A stretch of 64,000 nt of DNA from DATAES01 sp963721305 (GCA_963721305.1 CAVRIR010000005.1:248001-312000); one strand, 5' to 3'; positions 52,413 to 61,316 are shown, counted from the stretch's first letter. The notes: a model not told the origin generated them from the sequence alone. Translations and numbers: made by a program.

Positions 52413-53231
52413 TCACGACAAGCGTGTGCCCGGCTCGGGCGGCAGCGTCGGTCCGCCCGCGAAGCACTGCGCGATCGTCATCCACTCCTCCGCGGCCGGG
52501 CCCTGGACGGACAACGACGTGTCGGCGACGTTGCGCCGTTGCGTGACGACGAGGCAGAAGTCGAGGACGGGACCGGCGATGACGTCCGGCGCGTCCGGCG
52601 CGCCGTTCTCGAACACCGCGCCACTCGGCAGCCCGAGTACGACCCGAACCGCCGCGTCGGGCGCGGTGGCGCCGCGCACCGAGTAGCTCCAGCCACGGGT
52701 GACACAGCCGAGGAACGCGATGTGACGGAGGCGGTCGGTCACCGGGCGCGCGTCGGCGCCGAGCCCGAGCGCGTCGACGACGTCTTGGCCGTGCGCCCAC
52801 GTCTCCATCAACCGCGCGGTGACGAACGAGCGCAGGCTCATCGGCGGCCCGTACCACGGCAGCCTCGCCGACGGATCCGCCTCGGCGAGCCCACCGAGCG
52901 CGTCGACCATCGCCGTGCGCGCCGTCCTCCATGTCGACCGCAACTCGGTGCCGGTGAGGTCGCGACCCAGTCGCTCGGCCTCACACGTGAACGCGTCCAC
53001 GTCCGCCAAGGCACTGTCGCGACCGGCTTCGAAACCGGCGGGATCGATCGCCGCGAGGCGGCCCTGCTCGTCGAAGAACGCGAGATGACCGATCTGGTCG
53101 CGGATGCGCCAACTGCCGCCCGGCGTCGGTGTGTCCCATTCCGCGATCGACAACGGCACGACGATCGCATCGAGCGCCTCGTGCTCTAGGTTCAAGTCGT
53201 CCAGCAACGCGTCGAGGTCGCCTGCCACCAC
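52413..53231 (-). CDS. TIGR03084 family protein (mycothiol-dependent maleylpyruvate isomerase-like, DinB fold)
   Basis: About 272 residues from GTG 53231 or 53228. The four-helix DinB-type N-domain has LDDLNLEHEALDAIVVPLS, TPTPGGSWRIRDQIGHLAFFDE with the metal His, and LMETWAHGQDVVDALG with the second His pair. The C-terminal part ends with VLDFCLVVTQRRN and AAEEWMTIAQCFAGG. This is the TIGR03084 family, often found in mycothiol producers. The long open frame upstream to 53834 is the shadow of the NuoF-like gene. Confidence 0.84.
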   Translation of the reverse strand: MVAGDLDALLDDLNLEHEALDAIVVPLSIAEWDTPTPGGSWRIRDQIGHLAFFDEQGRLAAIDPAGFEAGRDSALADVDAFTCEAERLGRDLTGTELRSTWRTARTAMVDALGGLAEADPSARLPWYGPPMSLRSFVTARLMETWAHGQDVVDALGLGADARPVTDRLRHIAFLGCVTRGWSYSVRGATAPDAAVRVVLGLPSGAVFENGAPDAPDVIAGPVLDFCLVVTQRRNVADTSLSVQGPAAEEWMTIAQCFAGGPTLPPEPGTRLS

Positions 53232-53273
53232 ACCAGTGTGTCGGGCACAACACAGAGGGAACAGTCCACAACG

Positions 53274-54770
53274 ATGGGTGAACAACGAAACCTGCTCGCC
53301 GGGGATCCGGTCAACGATCTCGACGACTGGATCGGTCGCGGCGGCGGAGAGGGATTCGACGCGGCGCTCGAGCTCGGTCCCGACGCGATCGTGGCGCGGA
53401 TCGAGGCGTCCGGTCTGCGGGGACGCGGCGGCGCAGGCTTCCCGACGGGGCTCAAGTGGCGGACCGTGCTCGCACATCGCTCCCCCGACCTGCCGACCCC
53501 GGTCGTCGTCAACGCAGCCGAAGGCGAGCCCGGAACGTTCAAAGACCGCACGCTGCTGCGCCACAACCCGTACCAGGCGATCGAGGGCGCGCTCATCGCC
53601 GCGACTGCGCTCGGATCCGACTGGATCCTCTTCGGCGTGAAGGAATCGTTCACACGCGAACGCACCCGATTGCAGACCGCGATCGACGAGGTCATCGCGG
53701 CGGGATGGGCGGACAACATCACGATCGACATCCAGGTCGGTCCCGACTCCTATCTGTACGGGGAAGAAACGGCGTTGCTGGAAGTGATCGACGGGCGCGA
53801 GCCGTTCCCGCGTGTCGCGCCGCCGTGGCGACACGGCATCGACGAGATCGGTGACGGCGCGTCAACCGCCAGCTCGCTCGAGCTGGCACCGGCGGAAGGC
53901 AGCAGCGAACTGCCCCCGACCCTGGTGAACAACCTCGAGACGGTGTCCAACCTGCCGGCGATCCTGGCCAAGGGCTCGGACTGGTTCCGCTCGGTCGGCA
54001 CCGAACGATCGCCCGGGACCCTCGTCGTGACCATCAGCGGTGCGGTGCAACACGACGGCGTCGGCGAGGTGGCCCTGGGAACAACGCTTCGGGAGGCGAT
54101 CGAGCTCGTCGGCGGTGGCCCACTCGGTTCTCGCACGATCACCGGCGTGCTCTCCGGCGTCTCCAACGCGTTGCTCACCCGCGATCGACTCGACACGCCG
54201 TTGACCTACGAGGACATGGCGGCCATCGGCGCAGGCCTCGGGTCCGGCGGCTACATCGTGTTCGACGATCGCACCGACTGGGTCGCGGTCGCGCACGGCG
54301 TGTCGCGCTTCCTGTCGGTCGAATCGTGCGGCCAGTGCGCGCCGTGCAAGGAGGACGGCAAGGAGATCACCGCGCGGCTCGACATGTTGCGCCGTTCGGA
54401 AGGCCACGAGAGCGACCTCGCCCGCATACGAACCCGTCTCGACCGGGTGACCCGCGGCGCGCGCTGCTTCCTCGCGCAGCAACAGCAGACCGTCGTTGGC
54501 AGCATCATCGCGAGCTTCCCCGACAGCTTCAGCGCGCATGCCGACGAGGTCGCTGACGCCGCGCCTTCCTACCCGATCGCGGAGATCCTCGACCTCGACG
54601 GCGAACGCATACGGATCGACGAGCGGCAGCTGCGCAAGCAGCCCGACTGGACGTACAACGACACCGACTCCGGACGCTCGCCCGCGGACCGCATCGACGA
54701 ACGGCTCGAGGAAGCCGAAGACGAAGCAGCCGACGCGGCCGCGGCGGCCCGACGGTCGCGGCCGCAGTAG
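53274..54770 (+). CDS. NuoF-like NADH dehydrogenase 51-kDa-type flavoprotein
   Basis: The 498-residue protein has the NuoF pattern. SGLRGRGGAGFPTGLKWR is the NADH/FMN Gly-rich loop and VVVNAAEGEPGTFKDRTLL the FMN motif. YLYGEETALLEVIDG and NNLETVSNLPAIL follow, and ESCGQCAPCKEDGKE with a distal ARCFLAQ Cys binds a 4Fe-4S cluster. The C-terminal 90 residues are an acidic extension. No other nuo genes adjoin it, so it may serve a stand-alone NADH:acceptor system. ATG 53274 gives the family N-terminus; it is divergent from the TIGR03084 gene. Confidence 0.87.
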   Translation: MGEQRNLLAGDPVNDLDDWIGRGGGEGFDAALELGPDAIVARIEASGLRGRGGAGFPTGLKWRTVLAHRSPDLPTPVVVNAAEGEPGTFKDRTLLRHNPYQAIEGALIAATALGSDWILFGVKESFTRERTRLQTAIDEVIAAGWADNITIDIQVGPDSYLYGEETALLEVIDGREPFPRVAPPWRHGIDEIGDGASTASSLELAPAEGSSELPPTLVNNLETVSNLPAILAKGSDWFRSVGTERSPGTLVVTISGAVQHDGVGEVALGTTLREAIELVGGGPLGSRTITGVLSGVSNALLTRDRLDTPLTYEDMAAIGAGLGSGGYIVFDDRTDWVAVAHGVSRFLSVESCGQCAPCKEDGKEITARLDMLRRSEGHESDLARIRTRLDRVTRGARCFLAQQQQTVVGSIIASFPDSFSAHADEVADAAPSYPIAEILDLDGERIRIDERQLRKQPDWTYNDTDSGRSPADRIDERLEEAEDEAADAAAAARRSRPQ

Positions 54771-54837
54771 GTTCCGCGGCCTCGGGAGCGACGGTCCCGC
54801 TCTCGAGCAACGGCAACAGTCGTCCCTTCCGACTTCG

Positions 54838-55689
54838 CTACTCGCTTCCGGCGAGGAGGAACTGCCGGAGGATGGAGAAGGTCGCGTCCGGTTCCTCGAT
54901 GAATGCCTCGTGGCCGACGTCTGCGAGTTCGTGAACTTCTACGTCGGCGAGCCCGGCGGCGAGCATCGGCGCTGCTGCAGTCATGGTGGCGTCGCGATCG
55001 CCGTAGAGCACCAGAACCGGGCAGCGCACGTTCGGGAGGACGGGGCGGAGGTCGATGTTCGTGATCTGTGTCATCAGCTCCGCGGCGTTCGGGTTGTCGA
55101 CGGGAAGTTCCGGGTGCGCGGCTCGCACCAGTGACCGCAACTCGGGGCGCGCCTCTTGGGTCACCGACATCGGGGCGTACATCGCCGAGGTTCGCTCGGC
55201 GCTGTCGGTTCGCCAACTCCACACCACGATGAACCGCACCGCCATAGCCAGCACCTTGCCGACTCGGGCCGGCCCGAGAGCGCGCAGCGTCGGGACCAGC
55301 ATCGGCTTCCACTGGCCGCAAGGCGACACGCCGACGAGGGCAAGGCGCCTGCAGTGATCGGGGTGAGCCAGCGCGTACGACAATCCGACGAACCCGCCCA
55401 TCGAGTGGGCCAGCACGGCCGGCGAGCCCAGGCCGAGATGAGCGCGCAGTTGATCGAGGTCATCGGCGAGCTGATGTACGCGATAGGTCTCACGCGACGC
55501 CGGAGCGGATCGACCGCTTCCTCGGTAGTCGTGGAAGACCAACGTGAACGCGTCGGTCAACGGCGCGAGGTCGCGCCGCAGCGTGTCGCAGATGTTGCTC
55601 GGACCACCCTGAAGGACGAGAACCGCCGGCCCTGTTCCCACCGTCTCGTACCGGATCTCGACACCGTCGAGCGTTTCGAACGTCGGCAC
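54838..55689 (-). CDS. Alpha/beta hydrolase
   Basis: The 283-residue protein is a proline-iminopeptidase-like alpha/beta hydrolase. VLVLQGGPSNICDTLRRDL is the oxyanion strand-loop and VFHDYRGSGRS the second. VLAHSMGGFVGLSYALAHP contains the nucleophile Ser, VLVLYGDRDATM the Asp, and ELADVGHEAFIEEPD the His. Substrate is unknown. It is convergent with the NuoF-like gene and follows an empty 85-bp gap. Confidence 0.87.
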   Translation of the reverse strand: MPTFETLDGVEIRYETVGTGPAVLVLQGGPSNICDTLRRDLAPLTDAFTLVFHDYRGSGRSAPASRETYRVHQLADDLDQLRAHLGLGSPAVLAHSMGGFVGLSYALAHPDHCRRLALVGVSPCGQWKPMLVPTLRALGPARVGKVLAMAVRFIVVWSWRTDSAERTSAMYAPMSVTQEARPELRSLVRAAHPELPVDNPNAAELMTQITNIDLRPVLPNVRCPVLVLYGDRDATMTAAAPMLAAGLADVEVHELADVGHEAFIEEPDATFSILRQFLLAGSE

Positions 55690-55774
55690 CGACGGATCAT
55701 CACACCATCACGCAGGCCGCGCCCGGATCAGGCGCAGCGGCAGTCGAAGCGACCGCAGAACCGCTCGCAGGTTG

Positions 55775-55930
55775 CTAGAAGCGATCGGGCCTGTCGACGA
55801 CTTGGTAGATCGAGATCCCGGGCGGGCCCTCGACGCCGCCCTCGGCCATGAGGTCGGCGATCTGCTGTTGGCCACCGAAGAACGCCGCGAAGTTCTCGGC
55901 TTCGTCCCACTCGTCGGCCGCGCGCCGTCG
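55775..55930 (-). pseudogene. 5'-truncated fragment, ABM/YCII-like tail
   Basis: A 51-codon open stretch directly follows the DUF4395 stop in another frame and has no ATG or GTG. It reads EWDEAENFAAFFGG, QQQIADLMAEGG and PPGISIYQVVDRPDRF before a TAG, which resembles the C-terminal part of small alpha+beta-barrel (ABM-like) proteins. The N-terminal half is missing, so it is probably a decayed or truncated gene. The assignment is tentative. Confidence 0.4.
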
Positions 55931-56440
55931 CTACGACCGGGTTGTCGGTACCTCGCGCGAAACCAGGATGTTGTTGCAACGCTCGCACACCTCTTCGGGA
56001 ACAACCCCAGCGCGAATGAGGACGGCGAACACCTTGCATCCGAGGCACAGCCCGAAGGCAGCTTCGAGAAAGGCCGCGACGACCAACGCGGCGAGCACGA
56101 GTTTCGCGGCGCCCCATTCGTCGAACCCGAAGCCGAGAACGAGCACGATCGTGGTGAACGCGGCACCGATGCCTTGGGCGAATCTCTTCGGTGGTCCCGC
56201 GGCGTAACGGGGCTCGAGATGGAGTCGCGGCGTGACAATTCTTGTGACCATCTGTCCGAGAGGGCTGAGGGTCGGACCGGTGAGGACCCGGGCCCAGAAG
56301 CCGTACGCCAACACCACGACGAGCCACCGTTGATCGAACGTCAGCACGACCAGGGCCATGGCGATCACGCCTGCGGCGACGAGTCGCGCAGAGACCTCGT
56401 TGACGGGGTCGGGAAACGAAAGAAGTCGTGCGCTCGACAT
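55931..56440 (-). CDS. DUF4395 family membrane protein
   Basis: The 169-residue protein starts LLSFPDPVNEVSARLVAAGVIAMALVVL, the typical DUF4395 opening. Hydrophobic helices WLVVVLAYGFWARVLTGP and IGAAFTTIVLVLGFGF and the Cys-containing block FGLCLGCKVFAVLIRAG follow, ending with a Cys pair (EEVCERCNN). The conserved cysteines suggest redox or metal chemistry in the membrane; function is unknown. ATG 56440 is preferred to 56485. It is divergent from the FMN reductase gene. Confidence 0.84.
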   Translation of the reverse strand: MSSARLLSFPDPVNEVSARLVAAGVIAMALVVLTFDQRWLVVVLAYGFWARVLTGPTLSPLGQMVTRIVTPRLHLEPRYAAGPPKRFAQGIGAAFTTIVLVLGFGFDEWGAAKLVLAALVVAAFLEAAFGLCLGCKVFAVLIRAGVVPEEVCERCNNILVSREVPTTRS

Positions 56441-56505
56441 CGTTGTCAGGAACGCTATGCCTAGAATCCCGATCGAACAACTCATGTTTTGGATGGGCAG
56501 GTGAG

Positions 56506-56982
56506 ATGACGTTCGCCGTCGTGGTCGGGAATCCGAAGCCGGCCTCGCGGACGCTCGACGCCGCGACCAAGATCGGTGAGCGGCTTGCACAACGACCGCC
56601 TGACGTCGTGATCGATGTCGTCACCTTGGGTGCGGGGCTGTTGGGTTGGGGTGACGAGTCGGTCAGCAGTGCCGTTGCAGCGGTGAAGGATGCATCTGCC
56701 GTCGTGTTCGCCTCGCCGACGTACAAGTCGAGCTACACCGGCATACTCAAGCTGTTCCTCGACCAGTTCGAGGCTGGAAGCCTCGCGGGCGTCGTGGCGT
56801 TCCCGTTGATGCTCGGGGGCGCGTGGCTGCACGCGCTCGCTCCCGAGGTCTTCTTGAAACCGGTGCTGGTCGAGCTCGGCGCGGCGTGCCCCGTGCGCGG
56901 CCTGTACCTGCTCGACTCCGACTACGAGTCACCGAGCGGTCTCGACGAGTGGATCGAGGCTGCCCTTAGGTTCGTGCCGTGA
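56506..56982 (+). CDS. NAD(P)H-dependent FMN reductase (SsuE-like)
   Basis: The 158-residue flavodoxin-like protein has FAVVVGNPKPASRTLDAATKIGE (FMN phosphate loop), SAVVFASPTYKSSYTGILKLFLDQF, and FPLMLGGAWLHALAPE. Such reductases supply free FMNH2 to two-component monooxygenases. It is the first gene of a tight plus-strand operon with three luciferase-like monooxygenases, its TGA overlapping the next GTG (GTGA), which strongly supports that role. Confidence 0.85.
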   Translation: MTFAVVVGNPKPASRTLDAATKIGERLAQRPPDVVIDVVTLGAGLLGWGDESVSSAVAAVKDASAVVFASPTYKSSYTGILKLFLDQFEAGSLAGVVAFPLMLGGAWLHALAPEVFLKPVLVELGAACPVRGLYLLDSDYESPSGLDEWIEAALRFVP

Positions 56983-58124
56983 CTCGACGCGAGCTGTACC
57001 TCGGCGTCGCGCTCGATGGCACCGGTTGGCATCCGTCGTCATGGCGCGAGGAGGACGCCCGTCCGAACGATCTCCTGACGGGTGACTACTGGGTCGAGCT
57101 CGCGCGCACCGCGGAGGCGGCCGGCCTCGACTTCCTGACGCTGGAGGACTCGTTCGCGCTGCAGTCGAGCCGCGCGACCTCCCATGACCATCGGACCGAT
57201 CTCGTTCGTGGTCGGCTCGACGCGGTGATGGTCGCGGCTCGGGTCGCGCCACTGACATCGCGCATCGGGCTCATCCCGACCGTCAACCTGACGCACACCG
57301 AGCCGTTCCACATCTCCAAGGCGATCGCGACACTCGACTACGTCAGCCTCGGGCGCGCCGGCGTGCGCGTGCAGGTCTCCGCCCAATCGCACATCGCCCA
57401 GCACTTCGGGCGACGCGACGGACTCGAGCACGACGATCTCTTCGGTGAGGCCGCCGACTACGTCGAGGTCGTACGCCGGTTGTGGGACAGCTGGGAGGAC
57501 GACGCCGAGATACGAGATGTCGCGACCGGTCGCTTCGTCGACCGCGACAAGCTCCACTACATCGACTTCAGAGGTCGATGGTTCGACGTCAAGGGTCCCT
57601 CGATCACACCGCGCCCTCCGCAGGGCCAACCACCGCTGATGGCGTTGGCCCACTCGTCGGTGCCGTACCGATTCGCTGCCGAGCACGCCGACCTCGTGCT
57701 CCTCACACCGACGGACGTCGATGACGTCCATCGGATCCTCGACGAGCTCGGCGCGCCGCAGGACACGCGTGTGCTGGCCGACATCGTGGTCTTCCTCGGC
57801 GCCACACGCGCTGAGGCGGACGAGCGGAAGCAGCGCATGGACGAACGTTTCGGCCACACCTACCGAAGTGACGCTCTCGTGTTCGTGGGCACGACAACCG
57901 ATCTCGCCGACCTCATCACCGACTGGAGCGCCGCGGGCCTCGACGGCTTTCGTCTTCGCCCGGGCGGACTGCCGCACGACCTCGTGGCGATGGCGGAAGG
58001 ACTGGTGCCACAAGTGCGTGATCTCGCTCTGTACCCGCATGTGCCGCGGTCTGGCACGTTGCGCGAACGGTTCGGATGGTCGCGTCCAGCGAACCGCTAC
58101 GCGACAGCCGGGATCGCCCTGTGA
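56979..58124 (+). CDS. LLM-class flavin-dependent monooxygenase
   Basis: The 381-residue protein has a luciferase-like barrel. LYLGVALDGTGWHPSSW begins it, ARTAEAAGLDFLTLEDSFALQ is the family helix, and RIGLIPTVNLTHTEPFHISKAIATLDYVSLGRAGVRVQVS the second block. It is close to NtaA/SnaA-type FMNH2-dependent enzymes rather than F420 enzymes, as the neighbouring FMN reductase suggests. Coupled to both neighbours by GTGA overlaps. Confidence 0.84.
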   Translation: MTRRELYLGVALDGTGWHPSSWREEDARPNDLLTGDYWVELARTAEAAGLDFLTLEDSFALQSSRATSHDHRTDLVRGRLDAVMVAARVAPLTSRIGLIPTVNLTHTEPFHISKAIATLDYVSLGRAGVRVQVSAQSHIAQHFGRRDGLEHDDLFGEAADYVEVVRRLWDSWEDDAEIRDVATGRFVDRDKLHYIDFRGRWFDVKGPSITPRPPQGQPPLMALAHSSVPYRFAAEHADLVLLTPTDVDDVHRILDELGAPQDTRVLADIVVFLGATRAEADERKQRMDERFGHTYRSDALVFVGTTTDLADLITDWSAAGLDGFRLRPGGLPHDLVAMAEGLVPQVRDLALYPHVPRSGTLRERFGWSRPANRYATAGIAL

Positions 58125-59491
58125 CTGCGCGGCGGCGGATGCATCTCGCGGCGCATTTCCCCGGTGTGAACAACACCACGGTGTGGAGCGATCCCGCCGG
58201 CGGCAGTCACATCGACTTCAGCTCGTTCGTGCACCTCGCCCAGACAGCCGAGCGCGCCAAATTCGACTTCTTCTTCCTCGCCGAAGGTCTTCGCCTGCGC
58301 GAACAGGGCGGCAAGCTCTACGACCTCGACGTGATGGGTCGACCCGACACGTTCACCGTGCTGGCCGCGCTCGCAGCCGTCACCGACAATCTCGGTCTCG
58401 CCGGCACGATCAACTCGACGTTCAACGAGCCGTACGAAGTGGCGCGGCAGTTCGCCACACTCGATCACCTCTCGAACGGCCGCGCCGCATGGAACGTGGT
58501 GACGTCATGGGACGCGTTCACCGGCGAGAACTTCCGGCGCGGCGGCTTCCTTCCGCAGGGCGAGCGCTACTGGCGAGCGCAACAATTTCTTGCCACGACC
58601 TTCGAGCTCCTCGATTCATGGCGAGGCGGCGAGATCGTGGCCGACAAGACGAACGGGGTGTTCCTCACCGATCCCCACGCCGGCGCGTTCGCGCATGCCG
58701 ACGAGCAGTTCGAAGTCACCGGTCGGTTCAACGTTCCGCGCAGTCCGCAGGGACGTCCTGTCATCTTCCAAGCGGGTGACTCCGACGAGGGTCGCGACTT
58801 CGCGGCTGAATGCGCTGATGCGATCTTCACGCGGCACAGCGGTTATTCGACCGGCCGCGCGTTCTACGACGACATCAAGGGACGTCTGGCGAACTATGGC
58901 CGGGCGCCCGATGACTTGGTGGTGCTGCCGGCCGCGACCTTTGCGCTCGGTGACACTGATGCCGAGGCCGACGAGCTGTCCCGTCATGTGCGCGAGCAGC
59001 AGGTGAGCGGCGCGACGGCGATCAAGCTGCTCGAACAGGTCTGGAACCGCGACCTGTCGGGCTACGACCCGGACGGACCGCTGCCCGACGTCGATCCGGT
59101 CGTCGGGGAGAACACGATCTCCCTCGGTCGCGCGTCCGTGCGCATGAACAAGGATCCACTCGGGACAGCGGCGCGGTGGCGCGAGCTCGCGGCCGAGAAA
59201 CAACTCTCGATCCGGCAGCTGATGATCGAGGTGAGCGCACGCCAGTCGTTCGTGGGCGCGCCGCACACGGTCGCCGACAAGATGGAGCGGTTCGTCGACG
59301 AGCGCGTCTGTGACGGGTTCATCCTCGTTCCCCACATCACGCCGGGCGGACTCGATCGTTTCGCGGACGACGTCGTGCCGTTGCTGCAGGAGCGTGGCGT
59401 GTTCCGCTCGGAGTACGAAGGCACGACACTGCGCGACCACCTCGGTCTCGCTCCGTTGCGCCCGGCGGAGGCGGTTCGAGATGGGCGCTGA
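58121..59491 (+). CDS. NtaA/SnaA/DszA family FMN-dependent monooxygenase
   Basis: The 456-residue enzyme fits TIGR03860-type monooxygenases. MHLAAHFPGVNNTTVWSDP starts it. FDFFFLAEGLRLREQGGKLYDLDVMGRPDTFTVLAALAAVT, STFNEPYEVARQFATLDHLSNGRAAWNVVTSWD, and SPQGRPVIFQAGDSDEGRDFAAE are diagnostic. Relatives oxidise nitrilotriacetate, dibenzothiophene sulfone, dimethyl sulfide or sulfonates with FMNH2 and O2. GTG 58121 overlaps the previous stop (GTGA). The substrate here is not determined. Confidence 0.9.
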   Translation: MTARRRMHLAAHFPGVNNTTVWSDPAGGSHIDFSSFVHLAQTAERAKFDFFFLAEGLRLREQGGKLYDLDVMGRPDTFTVLAALAAVTDNLGLAGTINSTFNEPYEVARQFATLDHLSNGRAAWNVVTSWDAFTGENFRRGGFLPQGERYWRAQQFLATTFELLDSWRGGEIVADKTNGVFLTDPHAGAFAHADEQFEVTGRFNVPRSPQGRPVIFQAGDSDEGRDFAAECADAIFTRHSGYSTGRAFYDDIKGRLANYGRAPDDLVVLPAATFALGDTDAEADELSRHVREQQVSGATAIKLLEQVWNRDLSGYDPDGPLPDVDPVVGENTISLGRASVRMNKDPLGTAARWRELAAEKQLSIRQLMIEVSARQSFVGAPHTVADKMERFVDERVCDGFILVPHITPGGLDRFADDVVPLLQERGVFRSEYEGTTLRDHLGLAPLRPAEAVRDGR

Positions 59492-60637
59492 TCGTCGCGC
59501 GGTGCCGTTGGGAGTGCTCGACCTGGTGCCCATCGCATCCGGTCAGACCGCGGCGGATGCGGTGCGCAACTCGATCGACCTGGCGCAGCACGCCGAACGC
59601 CTCGGCTATCACCGGTACTGGTTCGCCGAGCACCACCTGAACCCTGGTGTCGCCGGCACCGAGCCCGCGACGATGATCGGACTCGTTGCCGCCGTGACCG
59701 ACACCATCCGGCTGGGGTCAGGCGGCGTGCAGCTCGGCCACCGGACACCGCTGTCCGTCGTCGAGCAGTTCGGTCTTCTCGACACGGTCCTGTCCGGCCG
59801 GCTCGATCTCGGACTCGGCCGCACGTTGGGCACGCCACGGCGCCGAACCGAGTCGGCTCGCCCGCCCACTGAAGCGCGACCAGAGAAAGCGAAGGTGGCG
59901 GACCGCGTCGTCGGTGGTGTCCTCATCCCGTCGCCGCCGTCGCTCCGGAAGCTCCGCCACTCCCCCGCGTCGGCGCAGCGCGTGAACTGCTGCAACAGCC
60001 CGACGCGATCACTCCGGATTACACCGAGCAGATCGGCGACATCCTAAGCCTGCTTCGGGGCGAGTACCGCTCGAGTGCCGGCCTCGACTCGCATGTCCAT
60101 CCCGGCGAAGGAGCAGACGTGCAGGTCTGGATCCTCGGCAGCAGCGCCGGTGAGAGCGCGGAGGTCGCCGGTCACAACGCGTTGCGCTTCGCCGGGAACT
60201 ACCACGTCAGCCCGGCGACCGTTCTCGAAGCAGTCGAGGCCTACCGGGCCGCGTTCCGGCCGGGTGCGGAGCTGTCGAGTCCACATGTGTGCGTCTCGGT
60301 CGACGTCGTCGTCGGTGAGGACGAGCAACACGCGCGCGACCTCGCGGCCGGCTACGGCCTCTGGGTCCTCGGCATCCGTTCCGGTGAAGGCGCGCAGCCG
60401 TACCCGACGCTCGCCGAGGCGCAGACCCACGGGTGGACGGACGACGAGGAGGCGCTCGTCACTGATCGTGTGCGCACGCAGGTCGTCGGTTCACCCGAGC
60501 AGGTCGTCGCGCAACTCGGTCGCATCGCCGATGTCACGGGCGCTGACGAGCTCGTCGTCACCACCATGACGCACGATCACGCCGACCGCGTGCGCTCGTA
60601 CGAGTTGCTGGCCAAACAGTGGGACCGCTGGCCGTAG
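59481..60637 (+). CDS. MsnO8-type luciferase-family oxidoreductase, frameshifted
   Basis: The first frame from ATG 59481 reads VPLGVLDLVPIASGQTAADAVRNSIDLAQHAERLGYHRYWFAEHH and LGSGGVQLGHRTPLSVVEQFG, the pattern of luciferase-family group 1 (MsnO8/TIGR03558). It becomes nonsense after SLRKLRHSP. Homology resumes in another frame as RVGAARELLQQPDAITPDYTEQ and VQVWILGSSAGESAEVAG to the end at 60637. One base is missing in the C-run at 59962-59966. Repaired length 385. It overlaps the previous gene by 11 bp and closes the operon. Confidence 0.78.
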
Positions 60638-60671
60638 GTGGTCGAGACCGAAAGGTCGACAGGCTCGAGGC

Positions 60672-61316
60672 CTACTGGAGCTCGTGTGCACGCCGGTAGA
60701 TCTCGGCCGGAGATCGGAACAGTCGCTCGGATGGCGTGTAGAGGTGACGCGGGACGATGCTCGTGCGCTGTGGCTGTTCGCGAGTCATAGGCGAACGGCG
60801 CCAACTCCGGGGAGAAACGGGCGCCAGAGCGCCCGTTTCCACCCAACATTCGCGAGTCAAAGGCGTCCATGTTTCGACGGCGTACCGGGGCGCTCCGGCC
60901 GTCTGAGGCGTTCGGCACTCGGTGATGCGTACGACCGGAACGGGTTGTCCGTCTCGTCGCGTTGTGCTCAGCGCGCGTCGAAGCACGACGTCGAGTTGTG
61001 CGGGTCGACGGTCGGCGGTCCACGAGCCGAACGTGGCACTGCTGACTGCATCAACGACGACGCCTACTCGACCGGTGAGATATGCGGCCGCGGCGAGGGC
61101 AGTTGACCATGCTCTGTCGGCGTGCGGGTCGAGGGTGTACTGCACGACCGAGGGCCGGGCGCCCGTGACGGCTCGCGTGCCACGTGCACGGGCCGGTCCC
61201 AGGTGAATGACTGTGCACCCGTGCGCCGCGAACATGTCCACGAGGGCAGTCGCATGCCTTCCCCGATCGACGACCACGACTGCGCCTCGCGCCTGACCAG
61301 CGGACTCGAGCGTCAC
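60672..61316 (-). CDS. SDR-like protein with degenerate motifs and an in-frame palindromic element
   Basis: GTG 61316 with GGGAGGG ribosome-binding site opens a 214-residue frame; TATAAT lies at 61354-61359 on this strand. GAVVVVDRGRHATALVDMFAAHGCTVIHLG and WSTALAAAAYLTGRVGVVVDAVSSATFGSW resemble the first and middle parts of short-chain dehydrogenases, but TGxxxGxG and YxxxK are not present, so it is probably not a working reductase. Residues around 155-172 (ECWVETGALAPVSPRSW) are encoded by the 51-bp element. The C-terminal 45 residues are basic and unrecognised. It could be a decayed gene. Confidence 0.5.
   Translation of the reverse strand: MTLESAGQARGAVVVVDRGRHATALVDMFAAHGCTVIHLGPARARGTRAVTGARPSVVQYTLDPHADRAWSTALAAAAYLTGRVGVVVDAVSSATFGSWTADRRPAQLDVVLRRALSTTRRDGQPVPVVRITECRTPQTAGAPRYAVETWTPLTRECWVETGALAPVSPRSWRRSPMTREQPQRTSIVPRHLYTPSERLFRSPAEIYRRAHELQ
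60802..60852 (+). repeat. 51-bp palindromic element, copy E (stem type 1) inside an ORF
   Basis: Left box CAACTCCGGG, stem arms GAGAAACGGGCGC and GCGCCCGTTTCCA around loop CAGA, right box CCCAACATTCG. Because 51 is divisible by three and no stop arises, the surrounding minus-strand frame stays open. Confidence 0.9.

Noticed and set aside
53232..53834. N-terminal extension of the TIGR03084 protein
   Set aside because: The extra sequence overlaps the NuoF-like gene antisense; the DinB-type domain starts at the GTG 53231/53228.
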